Positions 7,364 through 15,999 are shown, counted from the stretch's first letter. The stretch is 64,000 nucleotides of DNA from CBDIHH01 sp965279095 (GCA_965279095.1 CBDIHH010000001.1:66913-130912); one strand, 5' to 3'. Notes: a model not told the origin generated them from the letters alone. Numbers and translations: made by a program.

Positions 7364-8074
7364 ATGCCCTTCACCGCCACCGTCCTGACCATGTTCCCCG
7401 AGGCCTTCCCCGGCCCTCTGGGGGTGTCGCTGATCGGCAGCGCCTGGCGCGAGCAGGACCTGTGGCGGCTTGACCCGGTGGACATTCGTGGGTTTTCGCG
7501 AGATAAGCGCGGCTTCCTGGACGACACCCCTGCGGGGGGCGGCCCGGGGCAGGTGTTGAGAGCGGACGTCATAGCCGCCGCAGTGGATGCCACCGAGGCG
7601 ATGGGGCGGCCGCTTTTGTATATGAGCGCCCGGGGTCGGCCCCTGACCCAGGCGCGTTGTAAAGCGTGGGCCGCCGGGCCGGGACTGATCGTCCTGTGCG
7701 GGCGGTTCGAGGGGGTGGACCAGCGGGTGCTCGACAGCCGCGGGTTCCAGGAGGTCTCCGTCGGAGACGCGGTCCTCGCCGGCGGCGAGGCGGCGGCGAT
7801 GGTGGTGATCGAGGCCTGCGTGCGGCTGGTGCCCGGGGTTCTGGGCCAGGCGGCGTCGCTGGAGGAAGAGAGTTTCGAGGACGGTCTCCTCGAGGGCCCG
7901 CAATATACCCGCCCGCGGACCTTCGAAGGGCTGGAGATACCTCAGACGCTGCTCGGCGGCCACCACGGCGAGGTGGCCAGATGGCGACGGCGGATGCGGG
8001 AAGAGACGACGCGGGAGATGCGGCCAGATCTGTGGGCCGCCCATCTCGCCAAACAACAGGCAAAGGGCGACTAA
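7364..8074 (+). CDS. trmD: tRNA (guanine-N1)-methyltransferase TrmD
   Basis: Uses S-adenosylmethionine to methylate G37 in tRNAs reading CNN codons, preventing +1 frameshifting. The 236-residue protein has the SPOUT fold with DDTPAGGGPGQ, the SAM-binding knot segments LLYMSARGRPL and LCGRFEGVDQR, and SVGDAVLAGGEAA, all in family order. Length is normal. It is separated from rimM by a 3.2-kb insertion but still precedes rplS by 33 bp, so trmD-rplS probably share a transcript. Confidence 0.97.
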   Translation: MPFTATVLTMFPEAFPGPLGVSLIGSAWREQDLWRLDPVDIRGFSRDKRGFLDDTPAGGGPGQVLRADVIAAAVDATEAMGRPLLYMSARGRPLTQARCKAWAAGPGLIVLCGRFEGVDQRVLDSRGFQEVSVGDAVLAGGEAAAMVVIEACVRLVPGVLGQAASLEEESFEDGLLEGPQYTRPRTFEGLEIPQTLLGGHHGEVARWRRRMREETTREMRPDLWAAHLAKQQAKGD

Positions 8075-8107
8075 GCCCCCCAGAACACTGGGAAAAGGAG
8101 AATTGTT

Positions 8108-8521
8108 ATGGCTGCGAATATCATCAAGGAACTGGAAAAGGTCGAGACCGACCGGCTGCTCGCCAAGCGCTCGATCCCCAACTTCCAACCCGGCGACACC
8201 CTGCGCGTGAACGTGCGCATCAAGGAAGGCGAGCGCGAGCGCGTTCAGGCCTATGAGGGCGTCTGCATCGCCCGCGCCGGCGGCGGCATCCATGAGAACT
8301 TCACCGTGCGCAAAATCTCCTTCGGCGAGGGCGTCGAGCGGATCTTCCCGCTGATGTCGCCGATGATCGAATCCATCGAGGTCAAGCGCCGCGGCGTGGT
8401 GCGTCGCGCCAAGCTTTATTACCTGCGTGACCGCCGCGGTAAGTCCGCGCGTATCGCCGAACGCGCCATGGGCGCCAAGGCCGCGCCCGACGCCGCCCCT
8501 GCCGACACCGCCGCGGAATAG
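8108..8521 (+). CDS. rplS: 50S ribosomal protein L19
   Basis: Large-subunit protein at the 30S-50S interface. The 137-residue sequence carries the L19 signature: FQPGDTLRVNVRIKEG, then YEGVCIARAGGGIHENFTVR and the C-terminal RRGVVRRAKLYYLRDRRGKS. The last roughly 20 residues are an Ala-rich tail. AAGGAG lies 8-9 nt ahead of the ATG. It is the last gene of the block and is followed by a strong intrinsic terminator. Confidence 0.98.
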   Translation: MAANIIKELEKVETDRLLAKRSIPNFQPGDTLRVNVRIKEGERERVQAYEGVCIARAGGGIHENFTVRKISFGEGVERIFPLMSPMIESIEVKRRGVVRRAKLYYLRDRRGKSARIAERAMGAKAAPDAAPADTAAE

Positions 8522-8544
8522 GCTATTTCCGGCGACCACTGTCG

Positions 8545-8576
8545 AAGGGCCCCGGCGGAAACGTCGGGGCCCTTTT
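8545..8576 (+). terminator. Intrinsic terminator after rplS
   Basis: Perfect 10-bp stem AAGGGCCCCG / CGGGGCCCTT with further inner pairs capped by a GAAA tetraloop, followed by TTTT. It lies 24 bp beyond the rplS stop, a textbook rho-independent terminator ending the trmD-rplS transcript. Confidence 0.92.
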
Positions 8577-8584
8577 GCGTCCGT

Positions 8585-8695
8585 GCGTGGTTCGAGACGG
8601 CCTCTGCGAGGCCTCCTCACCATGACGAGCGGTGGGGCTATCAAAAACAGTCGTCATGGTGAGGAGCGTCCGATAGGACGCGTCTCGAACCACGC
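8585..8695. repeat. Family D inverted repeat between rplS and argC
   Basis: Outer arms GCGTGGTTCGAGACG (8585-8599) and CGTCTCGAACCACGC (8681-8695) are perfect complements. Inner arms CTCCTCACCATGACGA and TCGTCATGGTGAGGAG are also perfectly complementary, separated by an AT-richer loop. Only one copy is seen in this window. It ends 19 bp before the argC start. Confidence 0.85.
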
Positions 8696-8714
8696 AGGCC
8701 CGTAGGAGGCCCCT

Positions 8715-9659
8715 ATGACCGCCAAGGTATTCATCGACGGGGCCGTCGGCACCACGGGCCTCGAGATCCGCGAACGGCTGGCCGGCCGGCGCGAGCTGGA
8801 GCTGGTGGTGCTGCCCGACGACCGGCGCAAGGACCCTGAGGCCCGGCGCGAGGCCCTGAACGCGGCCGACGCGGTGATCCTGTGCCTGCCGGATGACGCG
8901 GCGCGCGAGGCGGTGGCCCTCATCGAGAATCCGAACGTCAAGGTGATCGACGCCTCCACCGCCCACCGCACCGCCGACGGCTGGGCCTACGGCTTCCCCG
9001 AGCTTGAGCCCGACCAGCGCCAGATTCTCTCGGCGGCGACGCGGGTCACCAACCCCGGCTGCTATCCCACGGGCTTCCTGGCCCTGGCCCGGCCCCTGGT
9101 GCGCGAGGGGCTGATCCCCGAGGTCTGGCCGCTCACCGTCAACGCCGTGTCCGGCTATTCGGGCGGCGGCAAGAGCATGATCACCGAGTTCGAGGACGAG
9201 ACCTCGGACAGCTTCACCCGCGAGGCCTTCCGCACCTATGGCCTGGGTCTGAACCACAAGCATGTGGGCGAGATGCGCGCCCACGCCGGCCTGACCTACA
9301 ACCCCCTGTTCGCCCCCAGCGTCGGCCGCTTCTACCGCGGCATGCTGGTCGAGGTGCCGCTGCAGCTGTGGTCGCTGCCCTCGCAGCCGACCCTGGACGA
9401 GATCCACGATGTGCTGGCCGGCGCCTATGAGGGTGAGGCCCTGGTGGAGGTGGTTCCCCTGGAGGAGTCCCTGCACATGAAGGGCCTCGACGCCGAGGTG
9501 ATGGCGGGGACCAACGCCCTGCGCCTGTACGTCTTCGGCAACGCCGAGCAGGCGCGGCTGGTGGCGGCCCTCGACAACCTCGGCAAGGGGGCGTCGGGCG
9601 CGGCGGTGCAGAACCTCAATGTCATGATGGGCTGGAGCGAGACCGAGGGGCTGGTCTAG
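8715..9659 (+). CDS. argC: N-acetyl-gamma-glutamyl-phosphate reductase (type 2 ArgC)
   Basis: NADPH-dependent reduction of N-acetylglutamyl phosphate to the semialdehyde in arginine biosynthesis. The 314-residue length and the start MTAKVFIDGAVGTTGLEI match the shorter type-2 enzymes rather than the roughly 340-residue type 1. The catalytic cysteine is Cys116 in TNPGCYPTG, and the SGYSGGGK segment follows at about residue 144. GGAGGC precedes the ATG. No other arg gene is adjacent; the next gene downstream is leuC beyond a repeat. Confidence 0.95.
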   Translation: MTAKVFIDGAVGTTGLEIRERLAGRRELELVVLPDDRRKDPEARREALNAADAVILCLPDDAAREAVALIENPNVKVIDASTAHRTADGWAYGFPELEPDQRQILSAATRVTNPGCYPTGFLALARPLVREGLIPEVWPLTVNAVSGYSGGGKSMITEFEDETSDSFTREAFRTYGLGLNHKHVGEMRAHAGLTYNPLFAPSVGRFYRGMLVEVPLQLWSLPSQPTLDEIHDVLAGAYEGEALVEVVPLEESLHMKGLDAEVMAGTNALRLYVFGNAEQARLVAALDNLGKGASGAAVQNLNVMMGWSETEGLV

Positions 9660-9670
9660 GGGCGACCCCC

Positions 9671-9776
9671 ACCCTCTCGCATTCCCGGCGTACGCCGGGA
9701 TCCAGATCCTAGAGAGCCCGCGTTTGCGCCATAGGATCTGGGCCCCGGCGTACGCCGAGGATATGGGGGGAGGGTG
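9671..9776. repeat. Family B-like palindrome (divergent copy)
   Basis: Arms ACCCTCTCGCATTCCCGGCG ... ATCCAGATCCT and mirrored AGGATCTGGGCCCCGGCGTA ... GGGAGGGT. The core reads CCCGGCGTACGCCGGGA instead of the CCCCGCGGAAGCGGGGA of the other copies, but layout and flanks match Family B. It fills the space between argC and the leuC leader. Confidence 0.8.
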
Positions 9777-9885
9777 AACTAGCAGCGCCCACCCTGGCGC
9801 CTTTTATCCCAGGATAACCCGTCCTCTTGTGACAGGCTACAATTGGGCCATCATAGGCGGACATCACCTGAGGAAGGCCGCGCCC

Positions 9886-11298
9886 ATGGCTGGCAAGACG
9901 CTCTACGACAAGATCTGGGACGCCCATGTGGTCTCGCCGGCCGAGGGCGGCGAGACGATCCTCTACATCGACCTGCACCTGATCCACGAGGTCACCACGC
10001 CCCAGGCCTTCAGCGGCCTGAAGGTCAACGGCCGGCCCGTGCGCCGCCCCGACCGCACCCTGGCGGTGGCCGACCACAACATCCCCACCGAGGGCCAGGG
10101 CCTGGGCGTCGACGCGGTGGCCGACCCCGAGGCGCGGCTGCAGCTGCAGACCCTCTATCGCAACGTGAAGGACTTCGGCCTCGAGCTGTTCCCCATGGGC
10201 GACGTGCGCAACGGCATCGTCCATGTGGTCGGCCCCGAGCAGGGCCGCACCCAGCCGGGCATGACCATCGTCTGCGGCGACAGCCACACCGCCACTCACG
10301 GCGCCTTCGGGGCCCTGGCGGCCGGCATCGGCACCTCGGAGGTCGAGCACGTCCTGGCGACCCAGACCCTGCGCCAGCGCAAGGCCAAGAACATGCGGGT
10401 GACCTTCACCGGGACTCCCATCCCCGGCGTCGGGCCCAAGGACTTCGCCCTGGCCATGATCGGCAAGATCGGCACCGGCGGCGGCACCGGCTGCGTCATC
10501 GAATACGCCGGCGACGCCATCCGGGCTCTTTCGATGGAGGGCCGTATGACCCTGTGCAACATGACCATCGAGGGCGGCGCCCGCGCCGGCCTGGTGGCCC
10601 CCGACGAGACCACCTTCGCCTATCTGATGGGCAAGCCGGCCTCGCCGAAGGGCGGCGCCTGGGACATGGCCCTGGCCTACTGGAAGACCTTCTACACCGA
10701 CGCGGACGCCGTCTTCGACGTCGAGGTGGAGATCGACGTCTCCAAGATCGTCCCCACCCTGACCTGGGGCACCAGCCCCGAGGACACCGTCACCATCGAC
10801 GGCCGCGTGCCCGATCCTGACCGCTATGACGATCCCGACAAGCGCGCCGCCGCCCACAAGGCGCTGCAGTATATGGGCCTGACCCCCGGCCAGCCGATCG
10901 CCGAGGCGAGCGTGCAGCGGGTGTTCATCGGCTCGTGCACCAACAGCCGCATCGAGGACCTGCGCCAGGCCGCCGCCATCGCCAAAGGGCGCCACGTGGC
11001 CGCGGGCGTGCGCGCCATGGTCGTGCCGGGCTCGGGCCTGGTGAAGGACCAGGCCGAGGCCGAGGGGCTGGACACGGTGTTCACCGAGGCCGGCTTCGAA
11101 TGGCGCGAGCCGGGCTGCTCCATGTGCCTGGGCATGAACCCCGACAAGCTGGAGGACGGCGAGCGCTGCGCCTCCACCTCCAACCGCAACTTCGAGGGCC
11201 GCCAGGGCCGCGGCGGCCGCACTCACCTGATGAGCCCGGCCATGGCCGCCGCCGCCGCCATCGCCGGCCGCCTCGCCGACGTGCGGGAGTTTTTGTAA
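9886..11298 (+). CDS. leuC: 3-isopropylmalate dehydratase large subunit LeuC
   Basis: With LeuD it isomerises 2-isopropylmalate to 3-isopropylmalate in leucine biosynthesis, using a 4Fe-4S cluster. I start it at ATG 9886 (MAGKTLYDKIWDAHVV), preceded by GAGGAAGG 9 nt upstream; this gives 470 residues, typical for LeuC, whereas an ATG at 9829 adds an atypical 19-residue extension. Cluster ligands are visible in GSCTNSR (about residue 349) and GCSMCLGMN (about residues 409-412). CGDSHTATHGAFGA and the SNRNFEGRQGRGGRTHL end are canonical. Confidence 0.97.
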   Translation: MAGKTLYDKIWDAHVVSPAEGGETILYIDLHLIHEVTTPQAFSGLKVNGRPVRRPDRTLAVADHNIPTEGQGLGVDAVADPEARLQLQTLYRNVKDFGLELFPMGDVRNGIVHVVGPEQGRTQPGMTIVCGDSHTATHGAFGALAAGIGTSEVEHVLATQTLRQRKAKNMRVTFTGTPIPGVGPKDFALAMIGKIGTGGGTGCVIEYAGDAIRALSMEGRMTLCNMTIEGGARAGLVAPDETTFAYLMGKPASPKGGAWDMALAYWKTFYTDADAVFDVEVEIDVSKIVPTLTWGTSPEDTVTIDGRVPDPDRYDDPDKRAAAHKALQYMGLTPGQPIAEASVQRVFIGSCTNSRIEDLRQAAAIAKGRHVAAGVRAMVVPGSGLVKDQAEAEGLDTVFTEAGFEWREPGCSMCLGMNPDKLEDGERCASTSNRNFEGRQGRGGRTHLMSPAMAAAAAIAGRLADVREFL

Positions 11299-11303
11299 GC
11301 TTG

Positions 11304-11428
11304 ATCCTCCCCCGCCAAGCGGGGGAGGGGGACCGCGAAGCGGTGGAGGGGGCGAGCCGCTAGCGCCGCGCTTCGTCCCTCCGCCCCCTCAGTCCCTTCG
11401 GGACAGCTCCCCCGCTTCGCGGTGGAGC
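11304..11428. repeat. Family A repeat between leuC and leuD
   Basis: A variant of Family A: TCCTCCCCCGCC/GGGGGAGGGGGACC, then GGTGGAGGGGGCGAGCC, a GC-rich centre and a second mirrored part CGCCCCCTCAGTCCCTTCGG ... CCCCCGCTTCGCGGTGGAGC. It separates leuC and leuD by about 150 bp, which is unusual because these subunit genes are often adjacent, and it would be transcribed if they form one operon. Confidence 0.8.
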
Positions 11429-11450
11429 ATCATGAAATGCGAGGCCTGAC

Positions 11451-12065
11451 ATGCAGAAGTTCGACCACCTCGACGGCCGCGCGGCGCCCATGCCGATCGC
11501 CAACATCGACACCGACCAGATCATCCCCAAGCAGTTCCTCAAGACGGTGGAGCGCGAGGGGCTGGGCAAGGGGCTGTTCTACGACCTGCGCTTCGACATG
11601 CAGGGGAACGCCAAGCCCGACTTCGTCCTGCATCAGGAGGCTTACAAGGACGCCCACATCCTCATCGCCGGGGACAACTTCGGCTGCGGCTCGTCGCGCG
11701 AGCATGCCCCCTGGGCCCTGCTCGACTTCGGCATCCGCTGCGTGATCTCCTCGTCCTTCGCCGACATCTTCTACAACAACTGCTTCCAGAACGGCTTGCT
11801 GCCCGCCATCGTGAAGCCCGAGGACCTGCACGCCCTCATGGCCGAGGCCAAGGGCGGCAACCACATCTTCGCCGTGGACCTGCCGGCCCAGACCATCACC
11901 GCCCCCTCGGGCAAGGTGGTGCCGTTCTCCATCGACGCCAGCCGCAAGGAGAAGATGCTCAAGGGCCTCGACTCCATCGGCGAGACCCTGCAGCACGTCG
12001 ACGACATCGGCAGCTATGAGGCGAAGCGTCGGCAGACGACGCCCTGGCTGGAGGCGGGGGCGTGA
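11451..12065 (+). CDS. leuD: 3-isopropylmalate dehydratase small subunit LeuD
   Basis: Swivelling domain partner of LeuC. The 204-residue protein has the family hallmarks: IDTDQIIPKQFLK near residue 20, GDNFGCGSSREHAPWAL near residue 75 and IFYNNCFQNGLLP near residue 105. Length is standard for the proteobacterial form. Its TGA overlaps the GTG start of the next gene (GTGA), so translation of the two is coupled. Confidence 0.97.
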   Translation: MQKFDHLDGRAAPMPIANIDTDQIIPKQFLKTVEREGLGKGLFYDLRFDMQGNAKPDFVLHQEAYKDAHILIAGDNFGCGSSREHAPWALLDFGIRCVISSSFADIFYNNCFQNGLLPAIVKPEDLHALMAEAKGGNHIFAVDLPAQTITAPSGKVVPFSIDASRKEKMLKGLDSIGETLQHVDDIGSYEAKRRQTTPWLEAGA

Positions 12066-12367
12066 CCGTCGTCGTCGTCATCGGCTCCATGCGGGTCGCC
12101 CCCGATCAGGTCGAGGCGATCCGGCCGCACCTGCGCGCCCTGGTCGAGACCACGCGGCGCAACGACGGCTGCCTCGCCTATGATGTGGCCGAGGATCTGC
12201 TCGATCCCGGCCTGTTCCGCGTCTCCGAGATCTGGCCCGACCAGGCGACCCTCGACGCCCATGGCGCGGCCCCGCACATCGCCCCCTGGCGCGAGGCGGC
12301 GGCGGCCTGCGGCCTCCACGACCGCCAGTTCGCCATCTACGACGCCATCAACCCGCGCACCTTCTGA
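12062..12367 (+). CDS. ABM-domain (YgiN-like) small monooxygenase-type protein
   Basis: A 101-residue dimeric alpha/beta ferredoxin-like protein of the antibiotic biosynthesis monooxygenase superfamily. Visible features are the first strand VVVVIGSMRVAPDQVEA, TRRNDGCLAYDVAEDLLDPG and VSEIWPDQATLDAH with the conserved E/W; these are typical of YgiN-type quinol oxygenases or stress-linked enzymes. Substrate cannot be told. It begins with GTG overlapping the leuD stop and ends 8 bp before leuB, so it is embedded in the leucine operon. Confidence 0.85.
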   Translation: MTVVVVIGSMRVAPDQVEAIRPHLRALVETTRRNDGCLAYDVAEDLLDPGLFRVSEIWPDQATLDAHGAAPHIAPWREAAAACGLHDRQFAIYDAINPRTF

Positions 12368-12375
12368 GGCCTCCC

Positions 12376-13440
12376 ATGGCGAAGTCCCTCCTGCTGCTGC
12401 CCGGCGACGGCATCGGTCCCGAAGTCATCGACGAAGTCCGCAAGGTTATCGGCTGGATGAACACCCACGCCGGGCTGGACCTGGCGACCGAGGAGCGCGC
12501 CTTCGGCGGCGCCTCCTACGATCAGCACGGCACGCCGCTGACCGACGAGGCCCGCGACCTGGCCCTGGCCTCCGACGCCGTGCTGATGGGCGCGGTGGGC
12601 GGGCCGCAGTGGGCCGGCAATCCGCGCGACCGGCGCCCGGAGTCCGGCCTGCTCAACCTGCGCAAGGCCATGGACACCTTCGCCAACCTGCGCCCGGCCC
12701 TGTGTTTCGACGCCCTGGCCGACGCCTCCAGCCTCAAGCGCGACCTGATCGCCGGCCTCGACCTGATGATCGTGCGGGAGCTGACCTCGGGGGTCTATTT
12801 CGGCGACAAGAAGATCGAGACCCACCCGGACGGCAGCCGCAGCGCCTACGACGTGCAGTTCTACTCCCAGGCCGAGATCGAGCGGGTGGCGCGGGTCGCC
12901 TTCGAGCTGGCGCGTGGGCGCTCCAACCGGGTGGTCTCGGCCGAGAAGTCCAACGTCATGGACACGGGCCTGCTCTGGCGCGAGGTGGTCACCGCCCTGC
13001 ACAAGGCGGAATACGCCGATGTCGAGCTGACCCACGAGCTGGCCGACAGCCTGGCCATGCAGCTGGTGCGCAACCCCAAGCGCTACGACGTCATCGTCAC
13101 CGACAACCTGTTCGGCGACATCCTGTCTGACGCCGCCTCGATGCTGACCGGCTCCATCGGGCTGCTCCCCTCGGCGGCCCTATCGACGGCGGGCAAGCCG
13201 GGTCTGTATGAGCCCGTGCACGGCTCCGCCCCCGACATCGCCGGCCAGGGCTGGGCCAACCCCCTGGCCGCGATCCTCTCCTTCGGCATGGCCCTGCGCT
13301 GGTCGTTGGAGCGGCCGGACCTCGACGAGCGCCTGTTCAAGGCCGTGGAAGCCGCGCTCAACGCCGGCGCCCGCACGCGGGACCTCGGCGGGACCATGTC
13401 CACCGGCGAGATGGGCGACGCGGTGGTTGCGGCGCTGTAA
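12376..13440 (+). CDS. leuB: 3-isopropylmalate dehydrogenase LeuB
   Basis: NAD-dependent oxidative decarboxylation of 3-isopropylmalate, the third leucine step. The 354-residue protein shows LLLPGDGIGPEV at the N-terminus, the substrate-binding RPESGLLNLRK, RELTSGVYFG, the catalytic VSAEKSNVMDTG lysine region, and NLFGDILSDAASMLTGSIG followed by EPVHGSAPDIAG. Length is normal. It completes the leuC-leuD-ABM-leuB operon; a long inverted repeat follows. Confidence 0.97.
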   Translation: MAKSLLLLPGDGIGPEVIDEVRKVIGWMNTHAGLDLATEERAFGGASYDQHGTPLTDEARDLALASDAVLMGAVGGPQWAGNPRDRRPESGLLNLRKAMDTFANLRPALCFDALADASSLKRDLIAGLDLMIVRELTSGVYFGDKKIETHPDGSRSAYDVQFYSQAEIERVARVAFELARGRSNRVVSAEKSNVMDTGLLWREVVTALHKAEYADVELTHELADSLAMQLVRNPKRYDVIVTDNLFGDILSDAASMLTGSIGLLPSAALSTAGKPGLYEPVHGSAPDIAGQGWANPLAAILSFGMALRWSLERPDLDERLFKAVEAALNAGARTRDLGGTMSTGEMGDAVVAAL

Positions 13441-13449
13441 TCTCCAGCC

Positions 13450-13605
13450 GTCATCCTTCGGTCGGCCCCAGCGGGGCCGATCCGGAGGACCCAGCATCTC
13501 GACGAGTTCCGTTTATTGCGGCTGACGCGAGGGCCTTCATCGCCTTCATCCAGGACACGCGCTGCTGGGTCCTCCGGATCAGCCTTCGGCTGACCGAAGG
13601 ATGAC
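13450..13605. repeat. Family E inverted repeat between leuB and asd
   Basis: Outer arms GTCATCCTTCGGTC (13450-13463) and GACCGAAGGATGAC (13592-13605), then GATCCGGAGGACCCAGCA mirrored by TGCTGGGTCCTCCGGATC (13564-13580 region). About 70 nt of unrelated loop lies between. Only one copy is seen here. It may serve as a transcription end for leuB, though there is no T-run. Confidence 0.85.
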
Positions 13606-13690
13606 GACGATGAACTGTGTCCCCGCTGCCCTTGCGCGCGCGGGCCTGAGGGCGTAACTGCCCGTTCCCTTTGAACTTAGGAGTATTCCG

Positions 13691-14719
13691 ATGGGTTACC
13701 GGGTGGCCGTCGTCGGCGCCACGGGCAACGTGGGCCGTGAGATGATGAACATCCTCGAGGAAGTGAACTTCCCCGTGGACCATATGCATGCGGTGGCCTC
13801 GCGAAAATCCATTGGCGTCGAGGTCAACTACGGCGACCGCATCATCCGCTGCGAGGACCTGGAGCAGTTCGACTTCTCCAAGGTCGACATCGTCATGATG
13901 TCGGCCGGCGGGGCTGTGTCCAAGGCCTGGTCCGAGAAGATCGGCGCCGCCGGCGCGGTGGTGATCGACAACTCCTCCACCTGGCGCATGCACCCCGAGG
14001 TGCCGCTGATCGTGCCCGAGGTGAACCCGGACGCCATCGACGGCTTCCGCAAGAAGAACATCATCGCCAATCCCAACTGCTCGACGGCCCAGCTGGTGGT
14101 GGCGCTCGCGCCCTTGCACGCGGTCTCGCGCATCAAGAGGGTGGTGGTCTCGACCTACCAGTCGGTCTCCGGCGCGGGCAAGGCGGGGATGGACGAGCTG
14201 TGGAACCAGACCAAGGCCATCTACGGCCTCGGCGACGCCAATCCGAAGAAGTTCACCAAGCAGATCGCCTTCAACCTCATTCCCCACATCGACGTCTTCC
14301 TGGAAGACGGCCAGACCAAGGAAGAGTGGAAGATGGTCGAGGAGACCAAGAAGATCCTCGATCCGTCGATCCAGCTCACCGCCACCTGCGTGCGGGTGCC
14401 GGTGTTCGTCGGCCATTCGGAATCGGTGAACATCGAGTTCGAGGACCATCTCGACGAGGACGACGCCCGCGAGATCCTGCGAAATGCGCCGGGGGTGATG
14501 GTCGTCGACAAGCGCGAGGACGGCGGCTACGCCACGCCCATCGAAAGCGTCGGCGAGTTCGCGGTCTACATCAGCCGGATCCGCAACGACACCACGGTCG
14601 AGAACGGCATCAACCTGTGGTGCGTGTCCGACAACCTGCGCAAGGGCGCGGCCCTCAACGCCGTGCAGATCGCCCAGCTGATGGACGAGCGCGGGCTTTT
14701 GGAACGCGCTTCGGCCTGA
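13691..14719 (+). CDS. asd: Aspartate-semialdehyde dehydrogenase
   Basis: NADPH-dependent reduction of aspartyl phosphate, the branch-point step to lysine/diaminopimelate, threonine and methionine. The 342-residue protein begins with the nucleotide-binding VAVVGATGNVGREMM, has the catalytic cysteine Cys130 in NPNCSTAQ, and the SVSGAGKAGMDEL segment. AGGAG precedes the ATG by 7-8 nt. It is likely transcribed from its own promoter downstream of the Family E repeat. Confidence 0.97.
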   Translation: MGYRVAVVGATGNVGREMMNILEEVNFPVDHMHAVASRKSIGVEVNYGDRIIRCEDLEQFDFSKVDIVMMSAGGAVSKAWSEKIGAAGAVVIDNSSTWRMHPEVPLIVPEVNPDAIDGFRKKNIIANPNCSTAQLVVALAPLHAVSRIKRVVVSTYQSVSGAGKAGMDELWNQTKAIYGLGDANPKKFTKQIAFNLIPHIDVFLEDGQTKEEWKMVEETKKILDPSIQLTATCVRVPVFVGHSESVNIEFEDHLDEDDAREILRNAPGVMVVDKREDGGYATPIESVGEFAVYISRIRNDTTVENGINLWCVSDNLRKGAALNAVQIAQLMDERGLLERASA

Positions 14720-14728
14720 CGGTCATAC

Positions 14729-14856
14729 ATCCTCCACCGCGAAGCGGGGGAGGTGGGCCCCCGCTGCAAAGCGGGGGGTCGGAGGGGGCGAACGGCGGCG
14801 CGACGGCTCGCCCCCTCAGTCGCTTCGCGACAGCTCCCCCGTTTCTCGGGGGAGCA
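14729..14856. repeat. Family A repeat after asd
   Basis: CCTCCACCGCGAAGCGGGGG ... GGTCGGAGGGGGCGAA on the left and TCGCCCCCTCAGTCGCTTCG ... CAGCTCCCCCG ... CGGGGGAGC on the right. It closely resembles the second half of the leuC-leuD copy. It separates convergent asd and the serine hydrolase gene. Confidence 0.8.
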
Positions 14857-14865
14857 TAGGCGCCC

Positions 14866-15999
14866 CTACAGCCCCTGGTACAGCGCGTCGATCAGGCGCC
14901 GCGCCCGGGGGTCGCCGATCAGGTGGACCGACTGCTTGTTCATGACGTACGCGCCCGACAGGCGGCGCTCGGGGTCGGCGAAGCCGCACGAGCCGCCCCA
15001 GCCGTAGTGGCCGAAGCTGTCGGCGCCGGGGCCGTAGATGTCCAGCCCCTCGTTGCGCAGCACCCCCGCGCCCCAGACGACGGTGAAGGGCAAGACCTTG
15101 TCCGGCCCCTCGATGCGGCTGCGGGCCGCCGCCGCCGCCGCCCCGGGCGCCAGCACCTCGAGGTCGCCGATCCGGCCGTCGCAGGCGAAGGCGGCCATCA
15201 GGGTCGCCAGGGCCAGGGCGGTGGCGTGGCCGTTGGCCGAGGGCAACTGCGCCTGGCGCCAGCGCGCCCCGTCGCGGCCCGGCGGGGCGGACCAGGGCTT
15301 GAAGAAGGCCAGCTGACGCACTTCGGTGAGCTCGCCCAGGTCAGGCACGGCGGGCGGCCGCTGCATCTGCGCCAGGCGCGGCGTCTCCTCGTCCGGAAGG
15401 CCGATCCAGAAGTCCAGGCCGAGCGGCTCGCCCAGGTCCTCGCGCAGGGCGTCGCCGATGGTCCGCCCGTCCACGCGCCGGAAGATCTCGCCGGCGATGA
15501 AGCCGAAGGTCGACGGGTGGTAGCCCGAGGCGGTCCCCGGCGGCCACAGGGGCGCCTCGGCGGCGATGCGGGCGCAGATGGCGTCCCAGTCGAACCATTC
15601 CTCGGGATCGAAGGGGCCGCGCAGGGCGGCCAGGCCGTCCTGGTGCGAGAGGGCCTGCTCCACGGTGATCTCGGCCTTGCCGGCGGCGCCAAACTCGGGC
15701 CAGACGCTGGCGACAGTCTGGCCGTAATCGAGACGGCCCTGGCCAACCAGCCGCGCCATCATCAGGGCGACCGCCGCCTTGGTGCTGGAGAACAGGGGGC
15801 AGAGGGTCGTCTGGTCGAACGGGGCCTGCCGCTGGCGGTCGCGCCAGCCGCCCCACAGGTCCACCACCACCTCGCCGTCCACCAGGGCGGTGAAGCGCGC
15901 GCCAAGTTCCTCGCCGGCGGCGAAATGGGCGGCGAAGGCGTCGCGCACGGCCTGCAAGCGGGGCGGGCAGACGCCGCCGATGTCGGGGGACTGGGACAC
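14866..15999 (-). CDS. Beta-lactamase-fold serine hydrolase (EstB-like)
   Basis: A 377-residue protein of the class C beta-lactamase/penicillin-binding fold (COG1680). The nucleophile motif S-x-x-K is Ser71-Ser-Thr-Lys74 (LFSSTKAA); the second-motif region is SGYHPSTFGFIAGE and the third is FGHYGWGGSCGF near the C-terminus. There is no signal peptide, so a cytoplasmic esterase or amidase is more likely than a true beta-lactamase. It is convergent with asd and divergent from the GST gene 98 bp away. Substrate unknown. Confidence 0.88.
   Translation of the reverse strand: MSQSPDIGGVCPPRLQAVRDAFAAHFAAGEELGARFTALVDGEVVVDLWGGWRDRQRQAPFDQTTLCPLFSSTKAAVALMMARLVGQGRLDYGQTVASVWPEFGAAGKAEITVEQALSHQDGLAALRGPFDPEEWFDWDAICARIAAEAPLWPPGTASGYHPSTFGFIAGEIFRRVDGRTIGDALREDLGEPLGLDFWIGLPDEETPRLAQMQRPPAVPDLGELTEVRQLAFFKPWSAPPGRDGARWRQAQLPSANGHATALALATLMAAFACDGRIGDLEVLAPGAAAAAARSRIEGPDKVLPFTVVWGAGVLRNEGLDIYGPGADSFGHYGWGGSCGFADPERRLSGAYVMNKQSVHLIGDPRARRLIDALYQGL

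Noticed and set aside
14866..15999. Beta-lactamase resistance gene
   Set aside because: SxxK is present, but there is no signal peptide and the remaining motifs fit EstB-like esterases.
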